This document shows, piece by piece, positions 16,534 through 25,769 of a stretch of DNA of 64,000 nt. The DNA is taken from NCBI RefSeq assembly GCF_020179425.1, contig NZ_JAILYM010000009.1:45456-109455 (forward strand), written 5' to 3'. Origin of the DNA: Novosphingobium percolationis (GTDB lineage Bacteria; Pseudomonadota; Alphaproteobacteria; Sphingomonadales; Sphingomonadaceae). Numbering within the stretch: the first letter of the stretch is position 1; each line of letters starts with the position of its first letter. The notes beneath the pieces were generated by a model. It ran no database searches, had not been told where the DNA came from, and saw only the letters and a program-made list of their open reading frames with translations. Made by a program: the position numbers and the translations under genes.

Positions 16534-17409
16534 TCAAGCTGGGCCTGGCCAACCGATCGCTTCGCTTGCTTGCCGCGCCCGCTCCAAAATTCGTCCGATC
16601 TTTGCCTTGCTAAAATAGGTCTTGTCCTGTGAACGGGCAAGAACGCTCATTGTCACGACTAGCCGATGTTGCGAATCGAAAATCGGCACCGATACTGCGG
16701 CAAGACCTGGCACCACGGACCCATAGGTTCTTGCATATCCGAGTTTCCGAGCGGCCTCGATTTGCTCTGACAATTCCCCATCGTCGACAACAATCCCCTC
16801 GGCCCTCTCCCGCTCAACGCGATCGCGCGTTTGCGCAGGCGGACAATAGGTCAGGAAAAGGGTGCCGGTGGAGGAGCCTTGCAAAGGCAAGGTGGAACCA
16901 ACATGCATTGACGTGAACAGGGGGATTCCGCCGTCGATCCAGCGAATTACCGTTGGTCCATAGTCGCCCCAGACACTGAGCAGCCCGGTCGTTTTCAACT
17001 CATCCAGCAGGTACTCGAGGTATCCGGTAGCGATGCGTACGGGGTCTAGCCTGGCCATAGCCGCCAGGCCCAGGCGTACAGCGAGCGTGCCAAGCGAATA
17101 CCGCCCGCTGGACGCATTCTGTTCGACCATTCCGGTATTGACGAAGGCAAGCAAATAGCGATGCGCCTGACTGCGCGAAAGCCCCGAGCTGGACGCAACA
17201 TCTCGAAGAAACGAACCACCTGGGTCCGCCTTCAACAGGGCAAGAAGGACCCTTGCCCCAATTTCTACGGACTGAATGGACTTCCTCTGACTGCCATTCT
17301 CGGTATCGACACTCGATTTCTCATCACTCTTTGATTCTAGTATGGCCAATTTTTCCACCCGCGTTTTCAGGAGACAATGCAATTCCCAGCAAACCTGCTG
17401 TATTAACAT
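16534..17409 (-). CDS. IclR-family transcriptional regulator
   Basis: A protein of about 291 residues. An N-terminal winged helix (residues 48-108; SIQSVEIGARVLLALL, LRDVASSSGLSRSQAHRYLLAFVNTGMVEQ) is followed by the IclR effector-binding domain (STGTLFLTYCPPAQTRD, GYARTYGSVVPGLAAVSVPIFDSQHRLVVTMSV). ATG 17409 is chosen; a TTG at 17454 is also in frame. IclR proteins commonly control aromatic degradation operons. The three similar motifs at 2.8, 12.3 and 16.5 kb are its best candidate sites in this window. The effector is unknown. Confidence 0.9.
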   Translation of the reverse strand: MLIQQVCWELHCLLKTRVEKLAILESKSDEKSSVDTENGSQRKSIQSVEIGARVLLALLKADPGGSFLRDVASSSGLSRSQAHRYLLAFVNTGMVEQNASSGRYSLGTLAVRLGLAAMARLDPVRIATGYLEYLLDELKTTGLLSVWGDYGPTVIRWIDGGIPLFTSMHVGSTLPLQGSSTGTLFLTYCPPAQTRDRVERERAEGIVVDDGELSEQIEAARKLGYARTYGSVVPGLAAVSVPIFDSQHRLVVTMSVLARSQDKTYFSKAKIGRILERARQASEAIGWPGPA

Positions 17410-17600
17410 GCTGTCCGAACCACCCCCTTCGGAAAGATGCGAGCCTTGGCTCAATGGCCACGATAGGAGGCCAAACAGAGTCTTGCAACTAGCTTGGACG
17501 CCAACGCTGCCGCGTGCGTCGAGCTGGCTGACGTTCTCTCCTGATTGATACCGGCTACAGGTCGAGTCTCGCTCCCAAATTATTGCTGTTTTTTGGATGG

Positions 17601-17634
17601 CAACGTGTCTGGGGACCTGTCCCTAGACACGTTG
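17601..17634. repeat. 34-bp near-perfect palindrome at the edge of the IS3 remnant
   Basis: Two 16-bp arms around a CT centre, beginning CAACGTGTCTGGGGAC and ending GTCCCTAGACACGTTG, with one mismatch. It lies about 60 bases before the transposase fragment and may be an insertion-sequence terminus or the junction of two inverted ends. Confidence 0.6.
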
Positions 17635-17694
17635 GCCGACGATCTGAACCGCCCCGGGTTTGCCGGAGGCCCCAACTCCTGAAAAGGGGCCATC

Positions 17695-17960
17695 ATGAGC
17701 GAGACGACGACCAAGTTTGCGCCCCGAGGTTGGCGAGCGGGCGGTGAGGATGATGATTGACCACGAGGACGAGCATTCGTGCCGATGGGCAGCGGCTACG
17801 TCGATCGCAGGCAACATCGGCTGCTTCAACCGATCGGAAATTTCCCGCCAGCTGAAGCCGAAGTACTATTCTACGCCATACTGGACGACGTCCCAATGGC
17901 TGCGCAACTCAAACCAACCGGCCTTCCGCAAACCCGAGACGATTCAATCTCGGTTGGGTC
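17695..17960 (+). mobile_element. Decayed IS3-family remnant (orfA start fused to orfB end)
   Basis: The first part encodes the start of an IS3-type OrfA in two frames: MSETTTKFAP, then after a frameshift PEVGERAVRMMIDHEDEHSCRWAAATSIAGNIGC. From about 17820 the sequence jumps to what looks like the OrfB C terminus (RLLQPIGNFPPAEAE...YAILDDVPMAA, followed by KPTGLPQTRDDS). Nearly all of the catalytic core is missing, so the element is dead. From 17961 to 18211 no gene or repeat was recognised. The remnant marks the boundary between the first catabolic cluster and the next gene block. Confidence 0.7.
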
Positions 17961-18211
17961 CTTCCCGCCCAGTTTCGAGTGTGGCCTCACTGTATTGTAG
18001 CCGTGGCTCCAGGCGGCGAGCACGAACCGCGCACGAGCGAGCAGAATGAATAACGCCTCATTGAAGCATTCATCCCGCAGGCGGCCGTTTTGAAGTTATC
18101 GACGAAGGCGGTCCGCATCGGCTTGTCGCGGGGAACGATTACGTTCGTCAGCTCACGGACAACCCACGCGCCAAACAGTGACGTGTCGGCTACGTGTGCC
18201 TGGTACTCCCG

Positions 18212-19222
18212 CTACTTCGGCAACAGGAGTTCGAGGAAATGTGCATCGGACCAACCGCTTTTCTTCCCCGCAGCTAGCCCCAGAATGTTTAGCCTGGCTT
18301 GTCTCACGATGGTGAGACGAAGTGAGGGAATGACATAGAGGCGCTGGTCGCCAGCACCCGCTGCCACAACCATGTCGGCGGGTAGGTCGGCGGCGTGTGC
18401 CGCGATGTCCGTCGAACGGGTAACGGGGGCGGTTGCCGCGGTCGCCTGCGGCAACCACCAGGTGAGGCCATAGGCGGGATTGGCCGCGCTGCCCCTGAAC
18501 AGTTCGGCGAGCGCTGCCGCGTCGATGAGCTGCTTCCCCTCCTGCACGCCGCCGCGGCGGACGAATTCTCCGATCTTCGCCCACTCTTGGGAGGAAAGGG
18601 CGAGGCCTTGCGGCATGAGGGGCAAGCCGTCAGGTCCGCTCCGCCAATCGCCGATTTTGACGCCGATCGGATCAAGAATGCGTCGCTCGATATATTGGCG
18701 GGGATCGCTGTCGAGGCTTCTGGCGGCGAGCTTTCGGCGCATAATCTCGCCAAAGATCTGCATCGGAGCTGGACCATATTGGAACTTCGTACCCGGCGCG
18801 GCGGTAAGCGGCGCCTTCAAGGAGTCGAGATAGCCGGCGGGCCTACCGACGGTCGATGCCTGCCCGCCCGTCATCGCGAGCAGCTCGCGGATCGTGATCC
18901 TCGCTTTCACGGGATCGCTCCTCCATTCGGCGAGCGTGTCGGAAGCGGCCTCGTCGAGCGCAAGCAGCCCGTCCTGCACCGCGGCGGCCGCCATCAATCC
19001 CAAGAGGCTTTTCGTCCCCGACCAAAGCTCCTGAGGCGTCGCTACATCTTTCGATCGGCACCGCACCTCGCCGTTCTCAAGAACGAGCAGCGCCAGGCCG
19101 TCATGTTCGTTCGAATATGCAAGCGCCGCAGCGCAGCCGGGAAAGGGCGCGGACTCGGCATGAGACGCGGAAGGCCCCGCGCAGCCGGCAAGCAGGACGA
19201 GAATGGCGGTGATTGACTTCAA
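18212..19222 (-). CDS. Class C beta-lactamase-like serine hydrolase, probable lipoprotein
   Basis: A protein of about 336 residues. A TTG start at 19222 gives a clean lipoprotein signal (LKSITAILVLLAGC, lipobox Cys14); the frame is open upstream without signal-like sequence. The catalytic S-x-x-K is Ser68-Gly-Thr-Lys71 in LWSGTKSLLGLMAAAAV. DPVKARITIRELLAMTGG and FQYGPAPMQIFGEIM are further family blocks. Such proteins act as esterases, amidases or peptidases in the periplasm. It diverges from the GntR gene across a palindromic operator, so it probably belongs to the same regulated locus as the M28-like protein, receptor and carboxylesterase. Confidence 0.85.
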   Translation of the reverse strand: MKSITAILVLLAGCAGPSASHAESAPFPGCAAALAYSNEHDGLALLVLENGEVRCRSKDVATPQELWSGTKSLLGLMAAAAVQDGLLALDEAASDTLAEWRSDPVKARITIRELLAMTGGQASTVGRPAGYLDSLKAPLTAAPGTKFQYGPAPMQIFGEIMRRKLAARSLDSDPRQYIERRILDPIGVKIGDWRSGPDGLPLMPQGLALSSQEWAKIGEFVRRGGVQEGKQLIDAAALAELFRGSAANPAYGLTWWLPQATAATAPVTRSTDIAAHAADLPADMVVAAGAGDQRLYVIPSLRLTIVRQARLNILGLAAGKKSGWSDAHFLELLLPK

Positions 19223-19257
19223 ATCCGGCTCCCATCTTCCGCAGCTTGTTTTCGCAG

Positions 19258-19273
19258 TTATTATCGATAATAA
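19258..19273. promoter_or_regulatory. Palindromic candidate GntR operator (copy 1)
   Basis: TTATTATCGATAATAA is a perfect 16-bp palindrome in the divergent region between the serine hydrolase and the GntR gene. It is followed at once by a second small palindrome, TGCAAATTGCA. A near-copy precedes the TonB receptor gene at 21460-21475, also followed by ATGCAA. Binding by the GntR protein encoded next to it is inferred. Confidence 0.6.
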
Positions 19274-19353
19274 TGCAAATTGCAATCATCGTTTGCTCCC
19301 GCCTTGCGCCTGGCTAGGCTGGTGTCTGGAGCCGGAAACCCGAACGGATAAAA

Positions 19354-20094
19354 ATGGCAGCGACGAACACCGAAGACGAAAGCGCACCGACGCAAGATCG
19401 CGTAATCGCGCGATTGCTGACCGACGATATCGTCCATTGGCGGATTCCTCCAGGATCTTGGCTGCGCGAACGGGAGATCGCCGACCGCTTCAACGTCAGC
19501 CACGCTCCGGTTCGCGAAGCCTTCCGCCACCTCGCTCGGATCGGGCTGGTCAAGGTGGTGCCGTGGCGCGGGACGCATGTTATCGACATCGACGAGCATG
19601 CCGCCAACGAGGTTTACGAACTCTGGAAATCGCTCTTCGGCGTTGTCTGCAGACTTGCCGCCGCTGAAATGACCGATCGTGACGGGAGAGAGCTGATGCA
19701 TCGCCTCGTCGAATACAAGGATGTGACGCAACGGACGGAAAACACGTTCGAGCACATCAGGGTGTCGAACCGGATCGGCCGCTTCATTGCCAAGCGAAGC
19801 AATGCCCCGCTTGCTCTCGAGCTGCTCGACCGTGTCGCGTTGCTCGCGCGCTGGCAGCATAATGTCTACACCGACAGCTATATCGAATCCCATGGCAATG
19901 AAGCCGGACGCCGCTCTGCAGTGCTCTATGAGCAATTGTGTGGCCATATCGTCGCTCGGAATGGCGATGCTGCCGATGCGGCCGCGAGGGATCTGATTGG
20001 CGTGACGCAGAGCAGCTTCGGGCGGGCGCTCGAGGAGTACAAGGCGCGCCATGTGAAGCCGAAGGCGGGACGACGCCGGGCGAAGTCCCAGTGA
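19354..20094 (+). CDS. GntR-family transcriptional regulator (FadR/FCD type)
   Basis: A 246-residue regulator. The N-terminal winged helix is WRIPPGSWLREREIADRFNVSHAPVREAFRHLARIGLVKVVPWRGTHV. A helical FCD-like ligand-binding domain follows (FEHIRVSNRIGRFIAKRSN, LLARWQHNVYTDSYIESHGNEAGRRSAVLYEQLCGHIVARNGDAADAAARD). Its TGA overlaps the GTG start of the M28-like gene. The two ATTATCGA palindromes at 19258 and 21460 are likely targets, which would make it the local regulator of the serine hydrolase, itself and the receptor gene. Confidence 0.9.
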   Translation: MAATNTEDESAPTQDRVIARLLTDDIVHWRIPPGSWLREREIADRFNVSHAPVREAFRHLARIGLVKVVPWRGTHVIDIDEHAANEVYELWKSLFGVVCRLAAAEMTDRDGRELMHRLVEYKDVTQRTENTFEHIRVSNRIGRFIAKRSNAPLALELLDRVALLARWQHNVYTDSYIESHGNEAGRRSAVLYEQLCGHIVARNGDAADAAARDLIGVTQSSFGRALEEYKARHVKPKAGRRRAKSQ

Positions 20095-21404
20095 CCCGGG
20101 GTCGGACTGATCGCCGGTCCCTGCTGAAAGCGAGTCTCACAGCGCCGCTCGCCTTCCAAACCGCCCCGACCGCCACTTCGTCGAAGGACGAGTCGACATT
20201 CGGGCCAGCGAAACTCTTCGCCGATGTGAAGGCATATGCCGAGGCAGGCAACAAGCAGTCGGGGGGCGTTGGCGATCGCTGGACGGCAGATTGGACGGCG
20301 AGGCGACTCGCCAACGCAGGGTTTGCGATCGAACGCCAGATATTCGACGTTCCGTGGTTCGACGCGACGCATTGCGAACTGTGGCTGGGCGACCTCGCAG
20401 TTCCTTTGGTGGCGCAGCCGCTCGCATTGGCAACCGAAGCGCGGGGTCTCGTAGCTCCGCTACGACTCGCCGAGACGTCGGATCGCCTCGACGGGGCGAT
20501 CGCAGTCGTTCGCCTGCCTTACCGCCGCTGGTCCAGCTTGCTCGACCGGGCTGCGCGCGAACCGCTCCCCGATGCGCTCGAACGTGGAGCGAGCGCCGTC
20601 ATTCTCGTGACTACCGGACCGACCGGGGAAGCCCTGCTCCTCAACGTGCCGTCCGATAGACCGCTTTCGACAAAGCCGCTTGCACTCCTCGCCCCTGGCC
20701 GGGCAGAGCCCGTCGTCGAGGCGGCGCGTAACCATCGGGTGGCGCGCCTTATCCTGGCGGGGGACGGAGGCACTCGCCCGGCCGAGAATGTGATTGGCCG
20801 GCACGTCCGCGACGCTCGTCGCTGGCTCGTCGTCTCGACGCCGCGGTCGGGCTGGACCGATTGCGCTGGCGAGCGCGGTCCGGGAATCGCCATCTGGCTT
20901 GCGCTCGCGGAATGGATGCCGCGGGCTTTTGCCGATCACAGTCTGCTGTTCGTCTGCAACAGCGGTCACGAATATGAGAATCTCGGCGCCAGTCACATTG
21001 CCGAAAAGGTCGGCCCGGCACCGGCGGAAACCGCCTTCTGGCTCCACCTCGGTGCCAATGTCGCCGCCCGCGACTACCACGAAACGCCCAACCACCTGCT
21101 GCCGCTCCCGAGCGCCGATCCCTATCGCTTTCTCATGACGTCGACCGAATTCGTCGATCGGGCACGCCAGATTTTCAAGGGCCTTCCCGGACTCGAAATG
21201 GCTTATCCTTCAGGTGAAGGGACCGCGGGTGAACTCGCCGAGATCGTAAAGGCCGGCTATCCGCGCCATGCGGGGATATTTGGTGCACATCGACACCATC
21301 ATGCAGCTACCGATAATTTGTCCGCCGTCGCCGCCGAGCCACTTGCCGCGACGGCGCGTGCGCTCCGTGACTTTCTGGCCGCAATCATACTGCATCAGCG
21401 CTGA
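20091..21404 (+). CDS. M28-like peptidase-fold protein with Tat signal and atypical metal site
   Basis: A 437-residue protein starting at GTG 20091 with a twin-arginine signal (TDRRSLLKASLTAPLAF), so it is probably periplasmic. The N-terminal half contains a PA-like insert (APLRLAETSDRLDGAIAVV, ALERGASAVILVTTGPTGEA) and the C-terminal half resembles M28 aminopeptidases (NVIGRHV, SGHEYENLGASHIAEKV, HHHAATDNLSAVA). The usual D-N-A-S-G metal aspartate region reads TDCAGERGPG, and the L-D-M region reads WLHLGANV, so the metal site is not canonical. It may be a peptidase variant or have another activity. It overlaps the regulator gene by 4 bases. Confidence 0.78.
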   Translation: MTRGRTDRRSLLKASLTAPLAFQTAPTATSSKDESTFGPAKLFADVKAYAEAGNKQSGGVGDRWTADWTARRLANAGFAIERQIFDVPWFDATHCELWLGDLAVPLVAQPLALATEARGLVAPLRLAETSDRLDGAIAVVRLPYRRWSSLLDRAAREPLPDALERGASAVILVTTGPTGEALLLNVPSDRPLSTKPLALLAPGRAEPVVEAARNHRVARLILAGDGGTRPAENVIGRHVRDARRWLVVSTPRSGWTDCAGERGPGIAIWLALAEWMPRAFADHSLLFVCNSGHEYENLGASHIAEKVGPAPAETAFWLHLGANVAARDYHETPNHLLPLPSADPYRFLMTSTEFVDRARQIFKGLPGLEMAYPSGEGTAGELAEIVKAGYPRHAGIFGAHRHHHAATDNLSAVAAEPLAATARALRDFLAAIILHQR

Positions 21405-21459
21405 TCATCATCGACGGGAATGCGATCTTTCCGCCTTGACGGGTGCGCACGTTTGAGCA

Positions 21460-21475
21460 ATATTATCGACAATAT
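21460..21475. promoter_or_regulatory. Palindromic candidate GntR operator (copy 2)
   Basis: ATATTATCGACAATAT, a palindrome with one mismatched pair, lies 28 bases before the TonB receptor start. It shares ATTATCGA and the trailing ATGCAA with the copy at 19258. It is placed where a repressor would cover the receptor promoter. Confidence 0.55.
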
Positions 21476-21503
21476 CATGCAATAAAAAACAAGGGAGAGA
21501 TCG

Positions 21504-23749
21504 ATGGGACGTCAGGCGCACCTGCTTTTGTGCACGGCCGCAATTTGGGTGGCCGCAACGGCGACGCCCGCATCCGCCCAAGAAGCAAATCAAGCGGTCC
21601 CTCCGTCCGACACGGCGGCAGAAACAGGCGACGATGGCGCGATCATCGTTACCGCGCGGCGCCGCGAAGAGAGGCTTTCCGACGTTCCAACCGCCGCGTC
21701 GGTAATCGATGGGACCTCGCTTGTTGATCGCGGTGGCGCGACGGGAAGCGGCGAACTGCTCGCGGACCAGCCGAGTATCCGTTTCAACAATCTGAACTCT
21801 TCAATCACCTCGGAAATCTCGATCCGCGCTTCATCTACAGCACGCGCCACAAACGGCGACCCGAGCGTCGGTCTCTATCGCAATGGCGCCTATATCGCGG
21901 GCGGTCCGGTCGGAGGCCGCAACTTTACCCGCCTCGACCTGCTAGACATCGACCGCGTCGAGTGTTGCGCGGCACTCAAGGGGCGCTTTACGGCCGCAAC
22001 GCGGTCGGCGGCGCGATCAACATCATCTCCGCCGAGCCGGAGTTCGACCTCTCCGGCTGGGCCAGCGCGCGTTACGGCTTCGAAAACAACAGCTTCCAGA
22101 TGCAAGGCGCGGCAAATGTGCCGCTGGGTGACGGCATCGCGATGCGGCTCAGCGGCGACCTCGTCGAGCAGGATAAGGGCTTTTTCTTCAACCCCGACAA
22201 CGGCGTCTATTTCGACCGCCAGAAGGGACACGGCCTGCGCGGGCAGGTCCGCCTCAAACGCGGCCCCGTAGACGCGGTCATTACGGCGGAAACACAGCGA
22301 CTGACGACGCCTTCCATCCACTACCAGATTTACATTCCGGCCGGTACGCCAGGATTTCCCGGCGGATACATCCAGGACCGCTTCAACTATCCCTGGAGCA
22401 CCCCGCCGCGCGCGCGCCAGGATGTCGACGGGCTGCAGGCGGTAATCCGCGTCGATCTTGGCGGCGCCGATCTCACCTCGACGACTTCCTTCCGCAAGCG
22501 ACACTCGGAATATGATCTCGACAACGACGCGATCAGTCCCGCCGAGTTGGCCCGCGCCCGTGCCGCGGGCCAGATCGGGCAGCTGACGCCTCTCGATCCC
22601 AACACTGCCTCCTATGTCGTCGACACGACCGACAACTTCTCGCAGGACATCCACGTCAGCGGCGCAAGCGACCGGCTGACATGGCTGATCGGCGGCGAGA
22701 TGCTTCTTCTCGACAGCGACTTCTCGGTGACAACCACCCGCACGCCGACGCTGGCCAATCCCTCGACGGGAACGATCGCGCCCGCCCGCCTCCATTTCGA
22801 AAGCTATGCGGCTTACGGATCGCTTGGCTTCGACCTCACCGACAGCCTCAACATCACCGGCGAATTGCGTTATACCCATGACAGCCGCAGCATCACCGCA
22901 CGCCTCTACGATCTCGGCACCGGGCTACCGGCAGGCGGACCGTCGAGGATCATCGACGACAGCATCACCGCGGACAATCTCTCGTACAACGCAACACTGT
23001 CGTACAAGCTGGCGCGCGAACTCCTCGCCTATGCGAAGGTCGGAAGCAGCTACCGCGCCGGCGGCTTCAATACCCGCCTTTCCGATCCACGCGCGCCGAG
23101 CCCCGTACAGGTGCTGTTCGGCAACGAGAATAGCACCTCTTACGAGGTCGGCTTCAAGGGCAGTCCGATGCGCCGGGGCTACTTCGCGATCGCGGGCTAT
23201 TATACCAAGCTCGAGAATCTCATTGCCCAGGTGGATGACGGCTGCGCGCTCACCAATCCTGTGTGCCCGGTCGCGGCGGTCGCCTATCTCACGAATGCTG
23301 GCGACGCGGAAAGCTGGGGCATCGAGGCTGAATACAGCCAGGGTTTCGACCTTGGTGAGGGGAGCGGCCGCTTGGCACTCAGCGGTTCGCGCCAAGGTGG
23401 CACGGTCAAAAGCGGCCGCTACGACGGCCTCGATCTCGCGCAGGTGCCGGACTGGCTCGCGTCGGCGAACCTCAACCTCCGCTATCCGGTCACAAGCAAT
23501 GTCTCGCTCACGAGCAACATTCTCGTGAGCGGGCAGTGGGGCGGCAAGCAGGAGTTGACCAGAACCTCGGTCGATCTTGACAACTATGTGCTCGTCAACC
23601 TGCGTGTCGGGGTCGAGTTCGACCGGGTCAGCATCAGCGCCTTCGCCAACAATCTCTTCGATAAGCTGTACTTTGTGGCGCAGGCGCCGACGATCAATCG
23701 GTACAGCCAGCCGCGCGTGATCGGCGTCGAGGGGCGCATCACGTTCTAG
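21504..23749 (+). pseudogene. TonB-dependent receptor split by a one-base frameshift
   Basis: Joined, the two frames encode a full receptor of about 748 residues. The first frame gives the signal peptide (to ASAQ), the TonB box IIVTARRREERLSDVP and most of the plug, up to LDIDRVE at 21962. The conserved plug string that should follow, VLRGTQGALYGRNAVGGAINIIS, is in the next frame from 21962. The sequence reads GTCGAGTGTTG where GTCGAGGTGTTG is expected, so one G is missing. The rest of the barrel is open to the stop at 23749 and ends with an aromatic residue (RITF). It is either a recent mutation or a sequencing error. The start has a good ribosome-binding site (AGGGAGAG). Confidence 0.85.
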
Positions 23750-23800
23750 CCCCCTGCACCGGAGAAGGTTTGAGACCGCTGCCGAGAAAGGAAAGTGCCC

Positions 23801-25348
23801 ATGCGACGGGTTCGGATGTTGGGGATGCTTGCCGCAACCGGACTCCTTGGATCGGCTTCCGCCTTCGCGGCGGATGCGGAGCCGACGGTCAAACTCGCGC
23901 AGGGACGCCTCGTGGGAGCACGCGAAGCGGGGGTGGAGCGCTTCCTTGACATTCCGTTCGCGGCGGCGCCCACCGGAGCGCTGCGTTGGCGGCCGCCGCA
24001 GGCTCCGCTTCGATGGCGGGGCGTGCGGGACGCGACTTCACCCGGGCCCGCCTGCCCGCAGACGGTCCGCCCGGCGCTCGTCGCGGGCGGCGTCGCCGAT
24101 CGGCAGTCCGAGGACTGCCTCCAGCTCAATATCTGGCGCCCCGCCGGGGCGAGCCGGCTCCCTGTCATGGTCTGGGTCCACGGCGGCGCCCATGTGATCG
24201 GCTCGGGAACCTTTCCCGCCTTCGACGGGATCGGCTTCGCTCGGCAAGGCGTCATTCTCGTCACGATCAACTATCGTCTCGGCGCGCTTGGTTATTTTGC
24301 GCATCCGGCCCTCACGGCGGAAGCCTCGCCCGGCGAGGCGCTCGCAAACTACGGACTGATGGACCAGATTGCCGCGCTGCGCTGGGTACAGCGCAACATC
24401 GCGGCTTTCGGCGGGGATCCGCGCAAGGTCACGCTCTTCGGCGAATCCGCCGGCGCGATCAGTGTCACGACGATCCTCGCACAGCCGGCCGCGAAGGGTC
24501 TTTTCGCGCGCGCCATCGTCCAGTCCGGGGTCAACCTTTTCGATCCGCGGCCGCTGGCCGCTGAAGAGACGCTCTGCCGCGCGCTGGCGGTTCGGGCGGG
24601 AGCAGGGGCAGATGCCTCGGCGAGCGCTCTGCGCGCGCTTCCCGTTGCTTCGGTCGTCGCAGCAAGCGAGGCGCGAGGTCAGGGCGCGATGGCCGGACCC
24701 GTGCTGGACGGGAGGATGGTGCGCGAGTCGCCCTGGCGGACGCTTATGCGCTCGGAACCGATCGATGTTCCCTTGCTCATTGGCGCCAACAGCAATGAGG
24801 CGAGCGTGATCCTCGCCATGGGCGTGCCGCCTGCCACAGCTCTGACCTATCTCGGATCCGATCAGGCCGCGGGTCGCAAGGCTTATGGTGCAGGACTCCC
24901 TGAAACCGAACTTGCCCGTCAGGTCCTGGGAGACGCGTGGTTCGTCGCTCCGGCGCGCTGGCTTGCAGCGCGCACCGCGCGAGGCGCCCCGTCCTATCTT
25001 TACCATTTCGATTATGTCGCAACGGCCCGGCGCGACCGCGCCAAGGGCGCCGGCCATGGGTCGGAAATTCCTTATCTGTTCGGAACGCTGGATTATTTCG
25101 CATCGCTCGCCGGCCCGATCGATGACGAAGACCGGCAATTCGGCACCTCCCTCTCGGCTTGTTGGGTAGCTTTCGCGAAGGGTGGCGCGCCGGCCTGCCC
25201 GCTCATCACTGACTGGCCCCGTTACACCGAAACAGACGACGCGCTCGCGCTGCTTCGCCCACGGTCCGCCGTGGCGGTGGGCTTCCGCAAACCGCAGTTA
25301 GACCATCTGCTCGAAGTTCACGCCGCAAGCAGCGGCACCAGGCCCTGA
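23801..25348 (+). CDS. Type B carboxylesterase
   Basis: A 515-residue secreted carboxylesterase of the cholinesterase-like family. A signal peptide ends near AFAADA (residue 24). The oxyanion hole is VWVHGGAHVIGSG (residues 125-136), the nucleophile is Ser216 in FGESAGAIS, the acid is the Glu in GANSNEASV, and the His lies in KGAGHGSEIPYLFG. ATG 23801 follows AAAGGAAAG at good spacing. It lies 51 bases after the receptor and probably hydrolyses an ester that the receptor imports. The order TonB receptor plus type B carboxylesterase is reminiscent of the fumonisin locus of Sphingopyxis, but the other genes of that locus are absent. Confidence 0.9.
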   Translation: MRRVRMLGMLAATGLLGSASAFAADAEPTVKLAQGRLVGAREAGVERFLDIPFAAAPTGALRWRPPQAPLRWRGVRDATSPGPACPQTVRPALVAGGVADRQSEDCLQLNIWRPAGASRLPVMVWVHGGAHVIGSGTFPAFDGIGFARQGVILVTINYRLGALGYFAHPALTAEASPGEALANYGLMDQIAALRWVQRNIAAFGGDPRKVTLFGESAGAISVTTILAQPAAKGLFARAIVQSGVNLFDPRPLAAEETLCRALAVRAGAGADASASALRALPVASVVAASEARGQGAMAGPVLDGRMVRESPWRTLMRSEPIDVPLLIGANSNEASVILAMGVPPATALTYLGSDQAAGRKAYGAGLPETELARQVLGDAWFVAPARWLAARTARGAPSYLYHFDYVATARRDRAKGAGHGSEIPYLFGTLDYFASLAGPIDDEDRQFGTSLSACWVAFAKGGAPACPLITDWPRYTETDDALALLRPRSAVAVGFRKPQLDHLLEVHAASSGTRP

Positions 25349-25769
25349 TCCGACCAGTCCCCCCGTTCCGATGATGTGCAACGTAGCTGGAAATAAGAAA
25401 TGGCAGAACAACCGAAATGGCTGTGGCGCGCCGATGACATGGGAGATCAGGGATGCGAGTGGGCGCGGCCGACGGTCCAGCTCTCCCAATGCGCGTACGA
25501 CAAGAGTGTTCGCGGTATTCGCAGCACCTACGGCTGCTGCCAGCCTCACCGCGCTCGTCGGCGCCTTTCCAGCGATTGGACCGAGCTGGCGCCAACAGGG
25601 CGGTCCGGAAGCGGATAATCGCTCACATTCATGAACGACTTTAGCTCAAACTGACGGAGTTGGAGCGGAACACGTAACAGGCCGCTGATCGAGCGTAGTT
25701 GCATTTCACTATGATGATTGGGACCCAAAGCTGCCGAACGAATTAATAAGTCAGTATTCGGCACGCGTC
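25349..25769. other. Intergenic stretch without a recognised gene
   Basis: These 421 bases separate the carboxylesterase from the recombinase gene. A plus-strand frame at 25371-25634 encodes a hydrophobic stretch (RVFAVFAAPTAAASLTALVGAFPAI) that faintly resembles the first helix of an MFS transporter. It lacks a good start and stops soon after, so at most it is a fragment. No tRNA-like or obvious attachment-site sequence was seen. Confidence 0.4.

Noticed and set aside
17605..17630. Interpretation of the palindrome at 17.6 kb as an intrinsic terminator
   Set aside because: It has no T-run, is not near the 3' end of a gene on either strand, and adjoins a transposase remnant, so an insertion-sequence origin is more likely.
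23801..25348. Assignment of the carboxylesterase locus to fumonisin degradation
   Set aside because: The receptor plus type B carboxylesterase pairing is similar, but no aminotransferase or other characteristic genes are present, so only a general esterase call is supported.
25371..25634. Possible MFS transporter fragment
   Set aside because: Only one hydrophobic segment with weak resemblance, no good ribosome-binding site and no continuation; described as intergenic instead.
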